A stretch of 64,000 nucleotides of DNA from an uncultured Caulobacter sp. Its GTDB lineage: Bacteria; Pseudomonadota; Alphaproteobacteria; Caulobacterales; Caulobacteraceae. Positions 1 through 7,914 of the stretch are shown here, in pieces (the stretch's first letter is position 1; every line of letters starts with the position of its first letter). The position numbers and the translations under genes are program-made. The stretch is taken from the NCBI GenBank assembly GCA_937925635.1, contig CALALX010000121.1:20680-84679 (forward strand), read 5' to 3'. The notes below the pieces were generated by a model that saw nothing but the letters and a program-made list of their open reading frames with translations, did not search any database and was not told the DNA's origin.

Positions 1-2
1 CC

Positions 3-263
3 TATTCGGTGCTGCGCGAGTTCGGCGGCACGCCCGATCCGATCAACATTCCGCCGCCGACCTCCTACTGGGCCACCCGCCCCGAGACCGCGCCGCCGCC
101 TGAGAGCGCGGACGAGGCCGCCGCCGACTTCGGCCCGGCCGGCGGCGTGGGCGCCGCGGACGTCGCCTCGGCCGACAGCCTCAGCCCGGAGGAAGAGGCC
201 GCCAAGCGGCGCAGGCGTGAATTGCTGAAGGAACGCGCCGCCGCCGCGGAGGCCGGCAAGTGA
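3..263 (+). CDS. C-terminal part of an unknown protein (5' end outside window)
   Basis: The reading frame is open from the first bases and ends at TGA 261-263, so this is the tail of a longer gene; the GTG at position 9 is probably not a real start. About 86 residues are visible: a short Pro-rich stretch (NIPPPTSYW), a long acidic Ala/Glu/Asp-rich segment and a basic KRRRRELLKER helix at the end. The tail looks disordered and I recognise no domain. Its stop overlaps the GTG start of the following DUF2336 gene by four bases (GTGA), so the two are probably translationally coupled. The function is unknown. Confidence 0.6.
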   Translation, partial: YSVLREFGGTPDPINIPPPTSYWATRPETAPPPESADEAAADFGPAGGVGAADVASADSLSPEEEAAKRRRRELLKERAAAAEAGK

Positions 264-1357
264 GCGCCGGTCCAAGCCGTCTTCACGACCTGATCGCGCT
301 GGCCAACGAGTCCTCCAGCGAGCGGCGACGCGAACTGCTACGCGGCGTGACCGACATGTTCTTCGCCGGGGATGCGCACGGGCCGACCGAGATGGGGCTC
401 TTCGACGCCGTGCTCGGCAAGCTGGCCAGTGAAATGGAAGCTGCCGTTCGCGCCGAGCTGGCCCAGCGGATGTCGGGCGCCGACGCGCCGCCGATGGGCC
501 TGGTCCGAACTCTGGCCGGCGACCACATCGACATCGCCCGCCCCCTGCTGCAGCGCTCCCGCGCCCTGAGCGAGGAAGACCTGGTTCGGCTGGCCCGCAC
601 CCAGGGTCAGGATCATCTGCGCGCCATTTCGCAACGGACCATCGTGCCGAGCGCCGTCTCCGACGCCATCGTCGAACGGGGCGACGACGACACTCTGGGC
701 GTGCTGCTGCGCAACGGCGGCGCGGCCCTCTCGCGCAAGGCTCACGAGAAGGCCGTCGACCGCGCGGTGCAGAACCCGGACCTGCACGAAGCCGTGGTCA
801 GCCGCGAACAGCTGCCGATCGACCTGCTCAACGAAATGTACTTCGTGGTCGAGGCGCGGCTGCGCGACCGGATCACCAGCGCCAACGCGGCCATCGACCC
901 GGCCCAACTCGAAGCCGCCCTGGCCGCCGGACGCAAGCGCGTGGCGGTGGGCGACGGCGCCCTGCCCGCCGACTACGCCGAGGCCGAAGCGGCCGTCCGG
1001 AGCATGATCGCGCGTGGCGATGTCGGCCCGCGCGCCTTGGCCGCCATGCTGCGCAACCGCGAGACCACCAGGTTCCTGATCGCCCTGGCCGAGATGGCCG
1101 AAATCGACTTCCACACCGCGCGGCGTATCCTCGAACGCAAGGAACTCGACGCCCTGGCCATCGTCTGCAAGGCGGCGGATTTCGACCGCAGCCTGTTCCT
1201 GACCTTCACCGTATTGATTCTGGACCGCGCCGACGACGCCATGACCCGCGCCAAGTCCTACGGCGACCTATACAACAGCCTGCCCAGGGACGCGGCTCTG
1301 CGCACGATCCGCTTCTGGCGGATGCGCCGGACGACCGGGGACGTGGCGGCGGCCTAG
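260..1357 (+). CDS. DUF2336 family protein
   Basis: This 365-residue, all-helical soluble protein reads as a member of the DUF2336 family, which is common in Caulobacterales and other alphaproteobacteria and has no firm biochemical role. Typical features are the repeated short helices with runs such as VSDAIVERGD and LGVLLRNGGAALS in the first half, and a C-terminal half ending in a RTIRFWRMR segment. There is no signal peptide or membrane segment. The start is GTG and overlaps the upstream stop codon (GTGA). The TAG stop (1355-1357) is the first part of a downstream inverted repeat. A second DUF2336 gene lies at 15474-16721 with low similarity, so they are distant paralogues. Confidence 0.8.
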   Translation: MSAGPSRLHDLIALANESSSERRRELLRGVTDMFFAGDAHGPTEMGLFDAVLGKLASEMEAAVRAELAQRMSGADAPPMGLVRTLAGDHIDIARPLLQRSRALSEEDLVRLARTQGQDHLRAISQRTIVPSAVSDAIVERGDDDTLGVLLRNGGAALSRKAHEKAVDRAVQNPDLHEAVVSREQLPIDLLNEMYFVVEARLRDRITSANAAIDPAQLEAALAAGRKRVAVGDGALPADYAEAEAAVRSMIARGDVGPRALAAMLRNRETTRFLIALAEMAEIDFHTARRILERKELDALAIVCKAADFDRSLFLTFTVLILDRADDAMTRAKSYGDLYNSLPRDAALRTIRFWRMRRTTGDVAAA

Positions 1358-1405
1358 AGCCTGATGGGTTCAGATGGAACAGTCTGAACCCTGAATTAGG
1401 CTCTA
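1355..1405. repeat. Hairpin repeat A downstream of the DUF2336 gene
   Basis: The outer arms tagagcct (1355-1362) and aggctcta (1398-1405) pair perfectly, and the inner arms gggttcaga (1366-1374) and tctgaaccc (1383-1391) also pair perfectly. The left arm supplies the TAG stop codon of the upstream gene. The position between convergent genes suggests a transcription terminator or a REP-like element; there is no strong T-run. Confidence 0.7.
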
Positions 1406-1416
1406 CACCTTTGATT

Positions 1417-1469
1417 CTAGAGCACGATTCAGCCATCAGACGATTCCGTCTGATGCCATCGTGCTCTAG
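1417..1469. repeat. Hairpin repeat B between convergent genes
   Basis: The outer arms ctagagcacgat (1417-1428) and atcgtgctctag (1458-1469) pair perfectly over 12 bp. The inner arms catcagacg (1434-1442) and cgtctgatg (1447-1455) pair over 9 bp. The right outer arm contains the reverse-strand TAG stop (1466-1468) of the next gene. Together with repeat A it forms a compact double-hairpin array. Confidence 0.75.
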
Positions 1470-1852
1470 GGTCGTGGCTCGTTCGGGTGCCGCCAGACCA
1501 GGGGAATTCTGACTGTGCGCCCCTCGACGGAGACTCCGTCGCGGTCCACCGGCGCCATGCGGAAATAGTAGGAAGCCTCCAGGACGGCTTTGCCGAACCC
1601 GGCTCCCTGCTCCTCCACCACCGTGCAACTCTTGAGGCGACCCTTGGCGGTGACCCTGCAACTGACCGTGCCGCGCCCGCCGAGGCCCTGACGCAGGGCG
1701 TCTGGCGGATAGAGGCGGGCCAGCACCATCCCGTCCGGCGTGGCCACCCACTGCGGTCGGGTGATCTCGCCGGCCTCGGGCGGCGACACCGAGGCAGTGG
1801 CAGGCGCAACGTCAGCGCCCCAAAGAACAACGGCAAGAAACAACAAGACCAT
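1466..1852 (-). CDS. Stand-alone TonB C-terminal domain protein (copy 1)
   Basis: This is a 128-residue exported protein. A hydrophobic N-terminus (MVLLFLAVVLWG) is followed by a short linker and a TonB C-terminal-like domain with the characteristic GTVSCRVTAKGRLKSC strand pair, GAGFGKAVLEAS helix, FRMAPV and the final RIPLVWR strand. The two cysteines, ten residues apart, probably form a disulfide. The long Pro-rich periplasm-spanning segment of a true TonB is missing. The ATG at 1852 is preceded by GAGGGG at a good distance; longer frame extensions lack this. It is the last gene of a reverse-strand group with the paralogue at 1921-2310 and the helical-repeat gene. The partner receptor is unknown. 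Confidence 0.72.
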   Translation of the reverse strand: MVLLFLAVVLWGADVAPATASVSPPEAGEITRPQWVATPDGMVLARLYPPDALRQGLGGRGTVSCRVTAKGRLKSCTVVEEQGAGFGKAVLEASYYFRMAPVDRDGVSVEGRTVRIPLVWRHPNEPRP

Positions 1853-1920
1853 GGGCGTCCCCCTCAGAAGCCGCGGTAGCCTCCAGTGCGTCGCGCGGCG
1901 ACTCAATCCTGAGTGGGGTC

Positions 1921-2310
1921 CTAGTTCAACCTCCAAACCATCGGCAGGCGCACGGTCGCGCCCTCGGTGGGCTGGCCGCTGAGGCTGACGGGCGCCATGC
2001 GGAAGTGCTGGGCCAGCTGCACCGTCGCGGCGCCGAAGCCGTAATCGCCGCCGCGTTCGGTCAGTACGAAGCAGTCGGCGAGCGCGCCGCCGGTCGCGAC
2101 GTGGCACTCGACAACGGCCTCGCCGGAGGCGCCCTTCTCGATGGCGGCGACCGGATAGACCGCGATCAACTCCTCGATGGTCGGGGTGCGCACCCAGTCC
2201 GGGTCCTCGACGATGGCCGGCGCAGGCGCGGACGCCATCACGAAGCCTTCGGCCGGGGCGGTGTCGGCGGCGGCGGCCACGGCGGCGGCGGCGATGAGGG
2301 GCAGGATCAC
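1921..2310 (-). CDS. Stand-alone TonB C-terminal domain protein (copy 2)
   Basis: This is a 129-residue protein with a hydrophobic Ala-rich signal segment (PLIAAAAVAAAA), a 25-residue linker and a TonB-like C-terminal domain: GEAVVECHVATGGALADC, GFGAATVQLAQHFRMAPVS and the terminal VRLPMVWRLN. It is a clear paralogue of the next gene (1466-1852), with the same CX10C pair and FRMAPV motif, so the two look like a tandem duplication. The GTG start at 2310 was chosen because it begins the signal segment and sits just 14 bases after the helical-repeat gene stop. Upstream in-frame sequence is Arg/Pro-rich shadow of that gene. Confidence 0.68.
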   Translation of the reverse strand: MILPLIAAAAVAAAADTAPAEGFVMASAPAPAIVEDPDWVRTPTIEELIAVYPVAAIEKGASGEAVVECHVATGGALADCFVLTERGGDYGFGAATVQLAQHFRMAPVSLSGQPTEGATVRLPMVWRLN

Positions 2311-2324
2311 GGGGAACTCCGGGG

Positions 2325-3692
2325 TCAGGACGCCGAGGGCTGGCGGGCGCGAAGCCGCTCCAGCGCCTGGCAGGCAAGGTCGGTGAGCGAGCGGTGGCCG
2401 TGCTCGGCGAAAACGTCGAAGGCGGCGGCCAGGGCCACGGACGCGGCGGCCAGGCCCCCGTCGTCGCGGCCGGTGATCTCGGCGCGGATCTCGTAGAGGC
2501 GCGCCAGGTTCAGCTGCGCCACGGCCCAGGCGACCGGATCGGCCGCGGGGCGGAGGGCGCACAGTTCGGTCTTCTGGGCGGCGACGGCGGCGTCCAACAC
2601 CGCGAGGTCGCCGGTCAGCTCGGCCTGACGCCCCAGGGCCTGGGCCTTGCCGGCGGCGACGCGAGCCCGCAGCGACAGGGCGGCCTGATCCTTCAGCACC
2701 AGGGCGGCGCGCTCGAAACAGGTGGCGGCCTGCTCAAAGGCGCGGGGGCTATCGGTGACTTCTCCGAGCACGATCAGCGCCTGGCCGAGGGCCGCCTGGA
2801 TGCGCGCCCAGTCCATCGGGCTGTGCTCGCGGGTCACCGGCTCCAGCGCGGCGGTCAGGGCGTCGACCGCGTCGGCGGCCGGATTGACGTCGGCGGTCAG
2901 CTCAGCCTTGAGCGACAGGGCCGATCCATAGGCGGCGATGGCGCGGGCGTAGGTCAGTGGTTCGTAGGCCGGGTCGAGCCCGGCCATGGCGGCCTTGGCC
3001 TCGCGCACGGCGTGGTCGGCCAGGTCGACGTCTCGCTGGTTGGCGGCGGCGAGGCCGAGCAGGTCCGCACGGGCGGCGCGAAAATCGGCGACCGCCAGGC
3101 GGGCCAGGGCGCTGACCCGGCCCGAGGCGGCGAGCGCGGCCAGCGGGGCCTCGTACGCCGCCACGGCGGCCGTCACCGCGGCGACGTCGCCGCAGGCCAG
3201 GGCCTTTCGGCCCTCGATACCCGCCGTGGCCGCCGCCGCGATGGCGGCGCCGACGCCCGTCCCTCGCGCGGCCTGCGCCAGCACGCGCTCGGCGGCGGCG
3301 TTGAGACCGTCATCGCCGAACAGCTCGGCTCCCAACTGCGCGCACAGACCCTGTTCGGCGCGGGCCCGGGTGACCCCGGCCTGGCGGTGGATGGCCTCAA
3401 ACGCGGAAACGGCGGCCTCGCCCGCGGCGGCGGCCTTGCGAAGCGCGGCCGCGTCGCCCGACCGGCGGGCCAGTTCGCGCCAGCAGGCCGCGGCCTGCAG
3501 CAGGCGGGCGGGTCTGTCCTTGCTGCCGATGCGGGCGGCGGCGATGTCGGCCCCGCGCGCTTCGTTGGTCAGGAGATGAATATCGAGCAGTTCGAGCAGG
3601 GTCGCGTCGCCGCCGGTCAGCCCGTCGTGATGGGCGCCGGACAGGGCCTCGCCCGACAGCAGCCGGCGCAACTCGCGACCAAACTCGAACAT
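2325..3692 (-). CDS. Ala-rich helical-repeat (TPR-like) protein
   Basis: This 455-residue protein consists almost entirely of amphipathic helices in a repeating pattern, with lines such as DWARIQAALGQALIVLGE, FEQAATCFERAALVL and VAWAVAQLNLARLYEIRAE that resemble degenerate tetratricopeptide repeats. Such proteins act as protein-protein scaffolds. No signal peptide or membrane segment is visible. It is the first gene of a probable operon with the two TonB-domain proteins. A perfect CtrA-type box (3780-3795) lies about 90 bases upstream of the ATG at 3692, so cell-cycle control is possible. No enzymatic motif is seen. Confidence 0.65.
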   Translation of the reverse strand: MFEFGRELRRLLSGEALSGAHHDGLTGGDATLLELLDIHLLTNEARGADIAAARIGSKDRPARLLQAAACWRELARRSGDAAALRKAAAAGEAAVSAFEAIHRQAGVTRARAEQGLCAQLGAELFGDDGLNAAAERVLAQAARGTGVGAAIAAAATAGIEGRKALACGDVAAVTAAVAAYEAPLAALAASGRVSALARLAVADFRAARADLLGLAAANQRDVDLADHAVREAKAAMAGLDPAYEPLTYARAIAAYGSALSLKAELTADVNPAADAVDALTAALEPVTREHSPMDWARIQAALGQALIVLGEVTDSPRAFEQAATCFERAALVLKDQAALSLRARVAAGKAQALGRQAELTGDLAVLDAAVAAQKTELCALRPAADPVAWAVAQLNLARLYEIRAEITGRDDGGLAAASVALAAAFDVFAEHGHRSLTDLACQALERLRARQPSAS

Positions 3693-3779
3693 GAAGCGGC
3701 GGCTCCCAGACAGACCGTCCCAAGCCGGAACACCCGGCCGTCGGTCAGCGGGAACAGAGCAAAGCCCGGTCCGAGGAGC

Positions 3780-3795
3780 TTAACAAGTGGTTAAC
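3780..3795. promoter_or_regulatory. Putative CtrA binding site
   Basis: The sequence TTAA (3780-3783), seven bases, then TTAAC (3791-3795) matches the full CtrA consensus TTAA-N7-TTAAC without mismatch. It lies 88-103 bases upstream of the reverse-strand helical-repeat gene start. CtrA binding is inferred from the consensus and the apparent lineage. Confidence 0.6.
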
Positions 3796-4067
3796 GTGAG
3801 CAACATGGTTAATACGCACGGGATTCCGATGGGTTAGCCACGAACGTTCCGTCGCGGCATGCGGAGCCCCCCACGGCGGCGCGCGGGACGGTTCGCGGCC
3901 GCTCCCGAGGCTCTCGAATCGAAAACACCTGCCCGGAGGGTTCTACAATCTCACCTGGCTCCGAGCCAAGGATCCCCCGAATTCCTTTGTGCGACCACGG
4001 AATCAGCGGCTTTTCACCCTTGGACATTGCTCCGTATACGGCGCATCCACAGGAATATCGCGGAAAG

Positions 4068-4076
4068 TTATCCACA
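4068..4076 (+). promoter_or_regulatory. Perfect DnaA box
   Basis: TTATCCACA equals the consensus DnaA box. A weaker copy, GCATCCACA, lies 25 bases upstream in the same orientation at 4043-4051. Both are 97-130 bases upstream of the ATG at 4173, a position suited to DnaA control of that promoter. Confidence 0.55.
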
Positions 4077-4172
4077 GACTGTCAAGAAAGCTTCACAGTC
4101 GGCTCGAATGGCGCCTAGCCTTGTCTCCAGAGGCCGGGCACTCCATCGGCCGAGGGAGGTGAAGAAGAAAAA

Positions 4173-4487
4173 ATGTCCATCGCGCTTACCGGAATTGTCG
4201 TCGCCATCAGCCTGTTCGCGAGCGAGCCGGCCGCCACGGGTGATCTGGTTGACGCCGCCGCCACCCAGTCCGCCGCAAAGCCGCTGGTGGTCTGTGACCG
4301 CGACGAGGCCTCGCGCCGCGCCTTCAAGCGGCAGTTCGGCCGCGTGGAGTTCGTCACGGCCCAGGGCGTGATCAACGGACGCGGGGATGGCCAGCGTTGG
4401 GACACGCCCCGCTGCATCACGCCGGCGGAGTTCACCAAGCTGCGACGCATGACCGACCTCGGCTACGCCCAGGTGGCGAACCGGTAG
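4173..4487 (+). CDS. Small exported hypothetical protein
   Basis: This 104-residue protein has a hydrophobic N-terminal segment (SIALTGIVVAISLFA) and a probable cleavage near residue 18-22, followed by a small soluble domain with two cysteines (VVCDRDEASRRAFKRQFG and TPRCITPAEF) that could form a disulfide. The start at 4173 is supported by GGAGG followed by an A-rich spacer. I do not recognise the family. The gene stands alone on the forward strand with a long upstream region containing DnaA-box-like and GANTC sites. An inverted-repeat element begins seven bases after its stop. Confidence 0.62.
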   Translation: MSIALTGIVVAISLFASEPAATGDLVDAAATQSAAKPLVVCDRDEASRRAFKRQFGRVEFVTAQGVINGRGDGQRWDTPRCITPAEFTKLRRMTDLGYAQVANR

Positions 4488-4493
4488 GCGCCG

Positions 4494-4599
4494 TGCGTCC
4501 TTCGACACGGTCCTTCGGGCCTGTTCAGGATGACGTGTGATGAGCCTTCAAACTACGTCATCCTGAGCAGCCCGCGCAGCGGGCGTGTCGAAGGACGCA
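4494..4599. repeat. Intergenic inverted-repeat element, copy 1
   Basis: Outer arms tgcgtccttcgacacg (4494-4509) and cgtgtcgaaggacgca (4584-4599) are perfect over 16 bp; inner arms tcaggatgacgt (4525-4536) and acgtcatcctga (4555-4566) are perfect over 12 bp. A diverged second copy lies at 57350-57455. The element has no coding capacity, so it is a REP/MITE-like palindromic unit; here it may also serve as a bidirectional terminator between convergent genes. Confidence 0.8.
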
Positions 4600-4624
4600 A
4601 GGGGCCGGCCGAGATCCGCTCCCC

Positions 4625-6265
4625 CTACCCCCGTTCCTTCGTCCGCTGGAATTCGACGTTCGGGTACCGTTCGCCGACGTAGCTGACTTCCCAGGACGAC
4701 TTGGCCATGAACACCGGGGCGCCGTCGATGTCGTCAGCCATGGCGGTGCGGTGCTTGGAGGCGAAGTCCTCGATGTCGGCCGCCTTGCCGGCCAGCCAGC
4801 GGGCTTCGGCGTAGGGCGAGGCCTCGAAGATGACGTCCAGCTGGTACTCGTTGGCCAGGCGGTCGGCCATGACCTCGAACTGCAGCTGGCCGACGGCGCC
4901 GACCACGAAATCGGAACCGATGATCGGCCGGAACAGCTGTGTCACCCCCTCCTCCGCCAGGCCTTCCAGCGCCTTCTTCAGGTGCTTGGCCTTGAGCGGG
5001 TCCTTGACCCGCACGCGCTGCAGGATCTCCGGCGCGAAGTTGGGCAGGCCGGCGAAGCGGACGACGCCGGTTTCCGACAGGCTCTCGCCGACGCGCAGGA
5101 CGCCGTGGTTGGGAATGCCGATGACGTCGCCGGCGTAGGCCTCCTCCGCCAGCTCACGGTCGCTGGCGAAGAACATGATCGGCGCGTTGACGCTCATCTG
5201 CTTGCTGGGCGTCTCGCCGCGCACGCCGGTCGAGAAGGTCTTAAGCTTCATGCCGCGGGTGAACTTGCCGCTGGTCAGCTTGAAGAAGGCGATCCGGTCC
5301 CGATGGTTCGGGTCCATGTTCGCCTGGACCTTGAACACGAACCCGGTGACCTCCGGATCGCCCGGGGCGACGTGAGTGTCCTGCCCGGCCCGCTGGGCGG
5401 CGCGGGCCCGGGGCGGCGGGGCGTAGGCGGCCAACGCGGCCAGCAGCTCGTCGACGCCGAAGTGGCGAAGGGCGCTGCCATAGATCACCGGCGTCATATG
5501 GCCTTCCAGGAAGGCCTGCGGGTCGAAGGGCTTGGAGGCTTCCTGAACCAGCATGGCCGCCTCTTCCAGCTCGCCCTGTTCGTCGGGGTCGAGGACGGTC
5601 GACATGGCGTTGGAGTTGAAGGCGACCGGTGCGGGATGGCCCTCTTCACGAGACTTGCTGAACGGGATGAACTTCTGCGTTCGCAGGTCGAGCATGCCCT
5701 TGAACCGCCCGCCCGAGCCGGCCGGCCAGTAGAGCGGCGCGGGATCCAGGGCCAGCTTGGAGGCGATCTCGTCGAGCAGTGCGAAGGGATCCTGCGCCTC
5801 GCGGTCCATCTTGTTGATGAAAGTGACGATGGGAATGTCGCGCAGACGGCAGACCTCGAACAGCTTCAAGGTCTGCGGTTCGATGCCCTTGGCGGCGTCC
5901 AGCACCATGACGGCCGCGTCCGCGGCCGTGAGGGTGCGATAAGTGTCTTCGGAGAAGTCCTCGTGGCCCGGAGTGTCCAGCAGGTTGAACATCAGGCCGT
6001 CGTGGTCGAACGTCATCACGCTGGCGCTGACGGAGATGCCGCGTTCGCGCTCAATCTTCATCCAGTCCGAGCGGGTGCGGCGGTTCTCGCCGCGCGCACG
6101 CACCGCGCCGGCCGCCCGGATCGCCCCGCCGGCCAGCAGCAGGTTCTCGGTCAGGGTCGTCTTGCCGGCGTCAGGGTGACTGATGATGGCGAAGGTGCGC
6201 CGGCGCGCGGCTTCGAGGGCTGTGCTGGAGGACATGGCGGCGGGGGTTAGCGGTCTCGCCGCCAT
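4625..6265 (-). CDS. prfC: Peptide chain release factor 3
   Basis: This is the GTPase that removes RF1 or RF2 from the ribosome after peptide release. The 546-residue length is normal. The GTP-binding motifs are all present: G1 SHPDAGKTT, G2 region with ERERGISVSASV, G3 DTPGHEDF and G4 NKMD. The RF3-specific C-terminal part follows (LPNFAPEILQRVRVKDPLK, QLFRPIIGSDFVVGAVGQLQFEV). A second ATG at 6232 (MSSSTALEAARRRTF) is the more usual start for the family; neither start has a strong ribosome-binding site. It is a single reverse-strand gene, 21 bases downstream of the metallopeptidase stop. Confidence 0.95.
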   Translation of the reverse strand: MAARPLTPAAMSSSTALEAARRRTFAIISHPDAGKTTLTENLLLAGGAIRAAGAVRARGENRRTRSDWMKIERERGISVSASVMTFDHDGLMFNLLDTPGHEDFSEDTYRTLTAADAAVMVLDAAKGIEPQTLKLFEVCRLRDIPIVTFINKMDREAQDPFALLDEIASKLALDPAPLYWPAGSGGRFKGMLDLRTQKFIPFSKSREEGHPAPVAFNSNAMSTVLDPDEQGELEEAAMLVQEASKPFDPQAFLEGHMTPVIYGSALRHFGVDELLAALAAYAPPPRARAAQRAGQDTHVAPGDPEVTGFVFKVQANMDPNHRDRIAFFKLTSGKFTRGMKLKTFSTGVRGETPSKQMSVNAPIMFFASDRELAEEAYAGDVIGIPNHGVLRVGESLSETGVVRFAGLPNFAPEILQRVRVKDPLKAKHLKKALEGLAEEGVTQLFRPIIGSDFVVGAVGQLQFEVMADRLANEYQLDVIFEASPYAEARWLAGKAADIEDFASKHRTAMADDIDGAPVFMAKSSWEVSYVGERYPNVEFQRTKERG

Positions 6266-6286
6266 TTGTCACGCGGCGCGGCGGCG

Positions 6287-7837
6287 TCACTTGCCGCGGG
6301 ATCGTTCGATCTCGGCCAGCATCGCCCGGGCGATCGCCGCGCCGGAGCCGCCGTGGGGATTGTTGGCCACCGGCAGCAACAGGGGCTCGGCCTCGTCCCA
6401 GCGACGGCGCATCATCAGGGCGCGCGCGGCCTCGATGCGAACACTGTCCACCTGCGGCGCCAGCGCGACGGCGTTGCCGAGGACATCCAGCACGTTGTCG
6501 TTCGGGTAGTCGCGCTCGCCCTGACGGCTGCGCGCATATTGCAGAAGGGTCCGGTACTCGTTCGGCTCGGCGGCGTTGGCCTTCAGCAGCAGTCGGCCGG
6601 CCTCGTTCATCAGACCCTTGCGTTCGGCGGGATCGGTGGCGGCGAAGGCGCGGGCCAGGGTGTCGACAGCCTTCATCCGCAGGCTGTCGGCGTCCCGCGC
6701 GTCGGCGGCGATCAGGCGATCGAGGATGGCCCGCCCCGTGGGGGCATCGCCGTACTCGAGCTCGACACAGGCCAGGGTGCGCTGGGCCAGGCCGTCGGCG
6801 GGATGAAGCGCGGCCTTGGTCCGGACACGCTCGACGAAGGCGGCGCGCTCCCGCTCGGCCTTGGCTGACTTTTCTTCCTTGTCGTCGTCTTCCTCATCGT
6901 CGTCGATGTCGCGATCGCCGCCGCAACCGGCCAGCGTGGCCCGCAGGTTTTCCAGCAGCAGGTCGTCCGCCGACCTGGGCATGGCGGTCACCGCAACCGG
7001 CGCCGGAGTGTAGTTCGGGCGGGTGAAGCGGGTCGAGGGGATGCCCTTCTTGAGGTAGGATTTCAGCTTCGCGTCGAAGGTCTCCAGGCTCTCGCCGGTG
7101 GCCTCGGTCCAGGCCGGGACCGACTCCTTGCCCTCCCCGAGCAGCCGGACATAGGCGAACAGCTGCTTCCGTCGGGCCGGGTCGGACAGCATGTAGTGGG
7201 TCATCAGCCAGGACTGGGCGTAGTAGCCGAAAACCTGGTCGCCCTTCAGTTCGCCGGTGCGCTTGCTGAGCACCACGTCGGTCGGCGTCCAGTCGCCGTT
7301 CATCAGGGTATAGGCGCGACCCTCGTTGTAGCTGCCGATTTCGAAGCTGCCCGGCTTCAGCTTGGCGGTCATGTAGTACTCGGCGAAGCCTTCGACGAGC
7401 CAGCCGGGATGCTTGCCCGCCAGGTACTGCATCATGAAGTGGTGCGCGTATTCGTGCAGGATGGTGTCGTCGCCGTCGCGGTCGCTCTGGCCGCGCTTGC
7501 CGATGGCGAAGATCGTGTAGGGCGAGGCCGTGTAGAAGCCGGCCAACGCCTCCGAGGCGCCGGGCGAAACGCGGCGCATGTCGACGGCGTCGTTGACGAG
7601 ATAGATCTCAAGCTTCCGCTCGGGCCTGCCGTTGGGATCCAACCCGAAGAACACGCGCATCAAGGTGTCGAAGTCCTCGAGCTTGACCGCGTACTCGCGC
7701 AGCTTGAGCTCGGACCCGTTGCTGTAGAGGACGAAACGCTCCGTCTCGCCGCGCAGCCACTTAGCGTTCGCGACGCCCGGCGCGCACAGCGCCGCCACCG
7801 CGGCCACAACAGCCGCAATTCGCCCGACAATCGGCAT
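6287..7837 (-). CDS. Secreted gluzincin-like peptidase with C-terminal helical repeats
   Basis: This 516-residue protein begins with a Sec signal peptide (cleavage near GVANA, residue 25). A zinc-peptidase-like domain follows with HEYAH at 138-142 and a downstream LVEGFAEYY segment (residues 157-165) that can give the third ligand. The second half, after a very acidic linker around residue 325 (DIDDDEEDDDKEE), is helical and TPR-like. The ATG at 7837 was preferred to the one at 7870 because it starts the signal peptide and follows GGGGGAG. It may cleave proteins or peptidoglycan-associated substrates in the periplasm; the substrate is unknown. Confidence 0.72.
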   Translation of the reverse strand: MPIVGRIAAVVAAVAALCAPGVANAKWLRGETERFVLYSNGSELKLREYAVKLEDFDTLMRVFFGLDPNGRPERKLEIYLVNDAVDMRRVSPGASEALAGFYTASPYTIFAIGKRGQSDRDGDDTILHEYAHHFMMQYLAGKHPGWLVEGFAEYYMTAKLKPGSFEIGSYNEGRAYTLMNGDWTPTDVVLSKRTGELKGDQVFGYYAQSWLMTHYMLSDPARRKQLFAYVRLLGEGKESVPAWTEATGESLETFDAKLKSYLKKGIPSTRFTRPNYTPAPVAVTAMPRSADDLLLENLRATLAGCGGDRDIDDDEEDDDKEEKSAKAERERAAFVERVRTKAALHPADGLAQRTLACVELEYGDAPTGRAILDRLIAADARDADSLRMKAVDTLARAFAATDPAERKGLMNEAGRLLLKANAAEPNEYRTLLQYARSRQGERDYPNDNVLDVLGNAVALAPQVDSVRIEAARALMMRRRWDEAEPLLLPVANNPHGGSGAAIARAMLAEIERSRGK

Positions 7838-7914
7838 CGCCCCACTCCCCCGTTGGCGTACGCGCCTCAACCGGGGAGCACCTTAGGTCAGGCCTCAGCC
7901 CTGGGTAAAGGGGA

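Larger units (their letters stand above)
3693..4172. other. 480-bp intergenic region with cell-cycle regulator motifs
   Basis: No convincing gene is seen here. The region carries a perfect CtrA box (3780-3795), a perfect DnaA box TTATCCACA (4068-4076), a 7/9 DnaA-like box GCATCCACA (4043-4051) and three GANTC (CcrM methylation) sites at 3822, 3916 and 4000. It separates a reverse-strand operon from the forward gene at 4173 and probably holds promoters for both. Confidence 0.6.

Noticed and set aside
3693..4172. A chromosomal replication origin, because CtrA, DnaA and GANTC sites occur together
   Set aside because: Only one CtrA box and two DnaA-like boxes are present, there is no long AT-rich unwinding stretch, and the genes known to flank the Caulobacter origin (such as hemE) are absent. 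Kept as a regulatory module only.
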